The translations under genes and the position numbers were made by a program. From NCBI GenBank assembly GCA_021782195.1, contig JAJXVI010000191.1:1-5647 (forward strand): a DNA stretch of 5,647 nucleotides, written 5' to 3'. The notes beneath the pieces were generated by a model. It did no database searches and was not told the DNA's origin. It was given only the letters and a program-made list of their open reading frames with translations. The DNA is from a bacterium (lineage in GTDB: Bacteria > Vulcanimicrobiota > Xenobia > RGZZ01). Every line of letters starts with the position of its first letter. Position 1 is the stretch's first letter. This document shows, piece after piece, positions 5,535 to 5,647 of the stretch.

Positions 5535-5647
5535 TCAGTCGACAGCCGCCTCCGCGTCCGGTTGTACGACGATGTCCGGGTTTGCCTTGTATCCGATCCC
5601 CCAGACCGTGATGATGTAGCGCGGCTCGAGTGCGTCGTCCCCGATTT
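5535..5647 (-). CDS. C-terminal end of OmpR/PhoB-family response regulator (partial)
   Basis: The minus-strand frame enters from the right edge and stops at TGA (complement of 5535-5537), giving 36 residues. The segment PRYIITVWGIGYKANP is the hallmark end of the winged-helix DNA-binding domain (Trans_reg_C), where the family reads RYIxTVWGxGYxF; it forms the last helix end and the beta-hairpin wing that contacts the DNA minor groove. The usual F/L after GY(K/R) is Ala here, and an acidic tail of about 16 residues follows, slightly longer than the compact ending of many OmpR proteins. The receiver domain and start lie outside the window. It converges on the lpxB-related operon and is not part of it, so no regulatory link can be claimed. 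Confidence 0.88.
   Translation of the reverse strand, partial: IGDDALEPRYIITVWGIGYKANPDIVVQPDAEAAVD

Noticed and set aside
5417..5611. Plus-strand 64-codon frame across the convergent gap
   Set aside because: It overlaps the end of the LpxB-related gene and the antisense of the response regulator tail, lacks a good ribosome binding site and has no family features.

Overview
The window looks like a chromosomal piece of a GC-rich (roughly 60% by eye) diderm bacterium. Most of it is one tightly packed plus-strand gene cluster built around lipid A disaccharide synthase (LpxB) homologues. The taxon cannot be fixed from this sequence. A canonical lpxB next to an LpxB-related protein of the type known from Cyanobacteria and Deinococcus would suit a deep-branching diderm of the Terrabacteria side (for example Armatimonadota or Eremiobacterota), but this is only a guess. 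There are no RNA genes, mobile elements, CRISPR arrays or stretches over 300 bases without a gene.

Layout on the plus strand: (1) the C-terminal two-thirds or more of a canonical lpxB (2-832, open at the left edge); (2) a divergent full-length LpxB-like glycosyltransferase (801-2054); (3) a membrane methyltransferase of the isoprenylcysteine carboxyl methyltransferase (ICMT)/PEMT fold (2051-2656); (4) an unrecognised membrane protein with a disordered Pro/Ala-rich N-terminus (2685-3287); (5) a possible 41-residue ORF (3284-3409); (6) a short metallophosphoesterase of the UshA/5'-nucleotidase N-domain type (3400-4170); (7) a second LpxB-related protein starting with an NGYGED motif (4167-5465). 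On the minus strand, converging from the right edge, is the C-terminal tail of an OmpR/PhoB-type response regulator (5535-5647).

The plus-strand genes overlap or nearly touch, and several starts sit in GTGA stop/start overlaps with strong Shine-Dalgarno sequences inside the preceding gene, so they probably form one translationally coupled operon. LpxB joins UDP-2,3-diacylglucosamine to lipid X; lipid X is made by a UDP-diacylglucosamine pyrophosphatase (LpxH, LpxI or LpxG). The cluster holds three LpxB-fold proteins and a metallophosphoesterase whose motif III reads GNREF, like the GNRDF of E. coli LpxH and unlike the GNHEFD of UshA. This suggests that the cluster makes or modifies an outer-membrane glycolipid, with the phosphoesterase possibly filling the LpxH role. 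That role is inference; the motifs and the gene layout are read directly.
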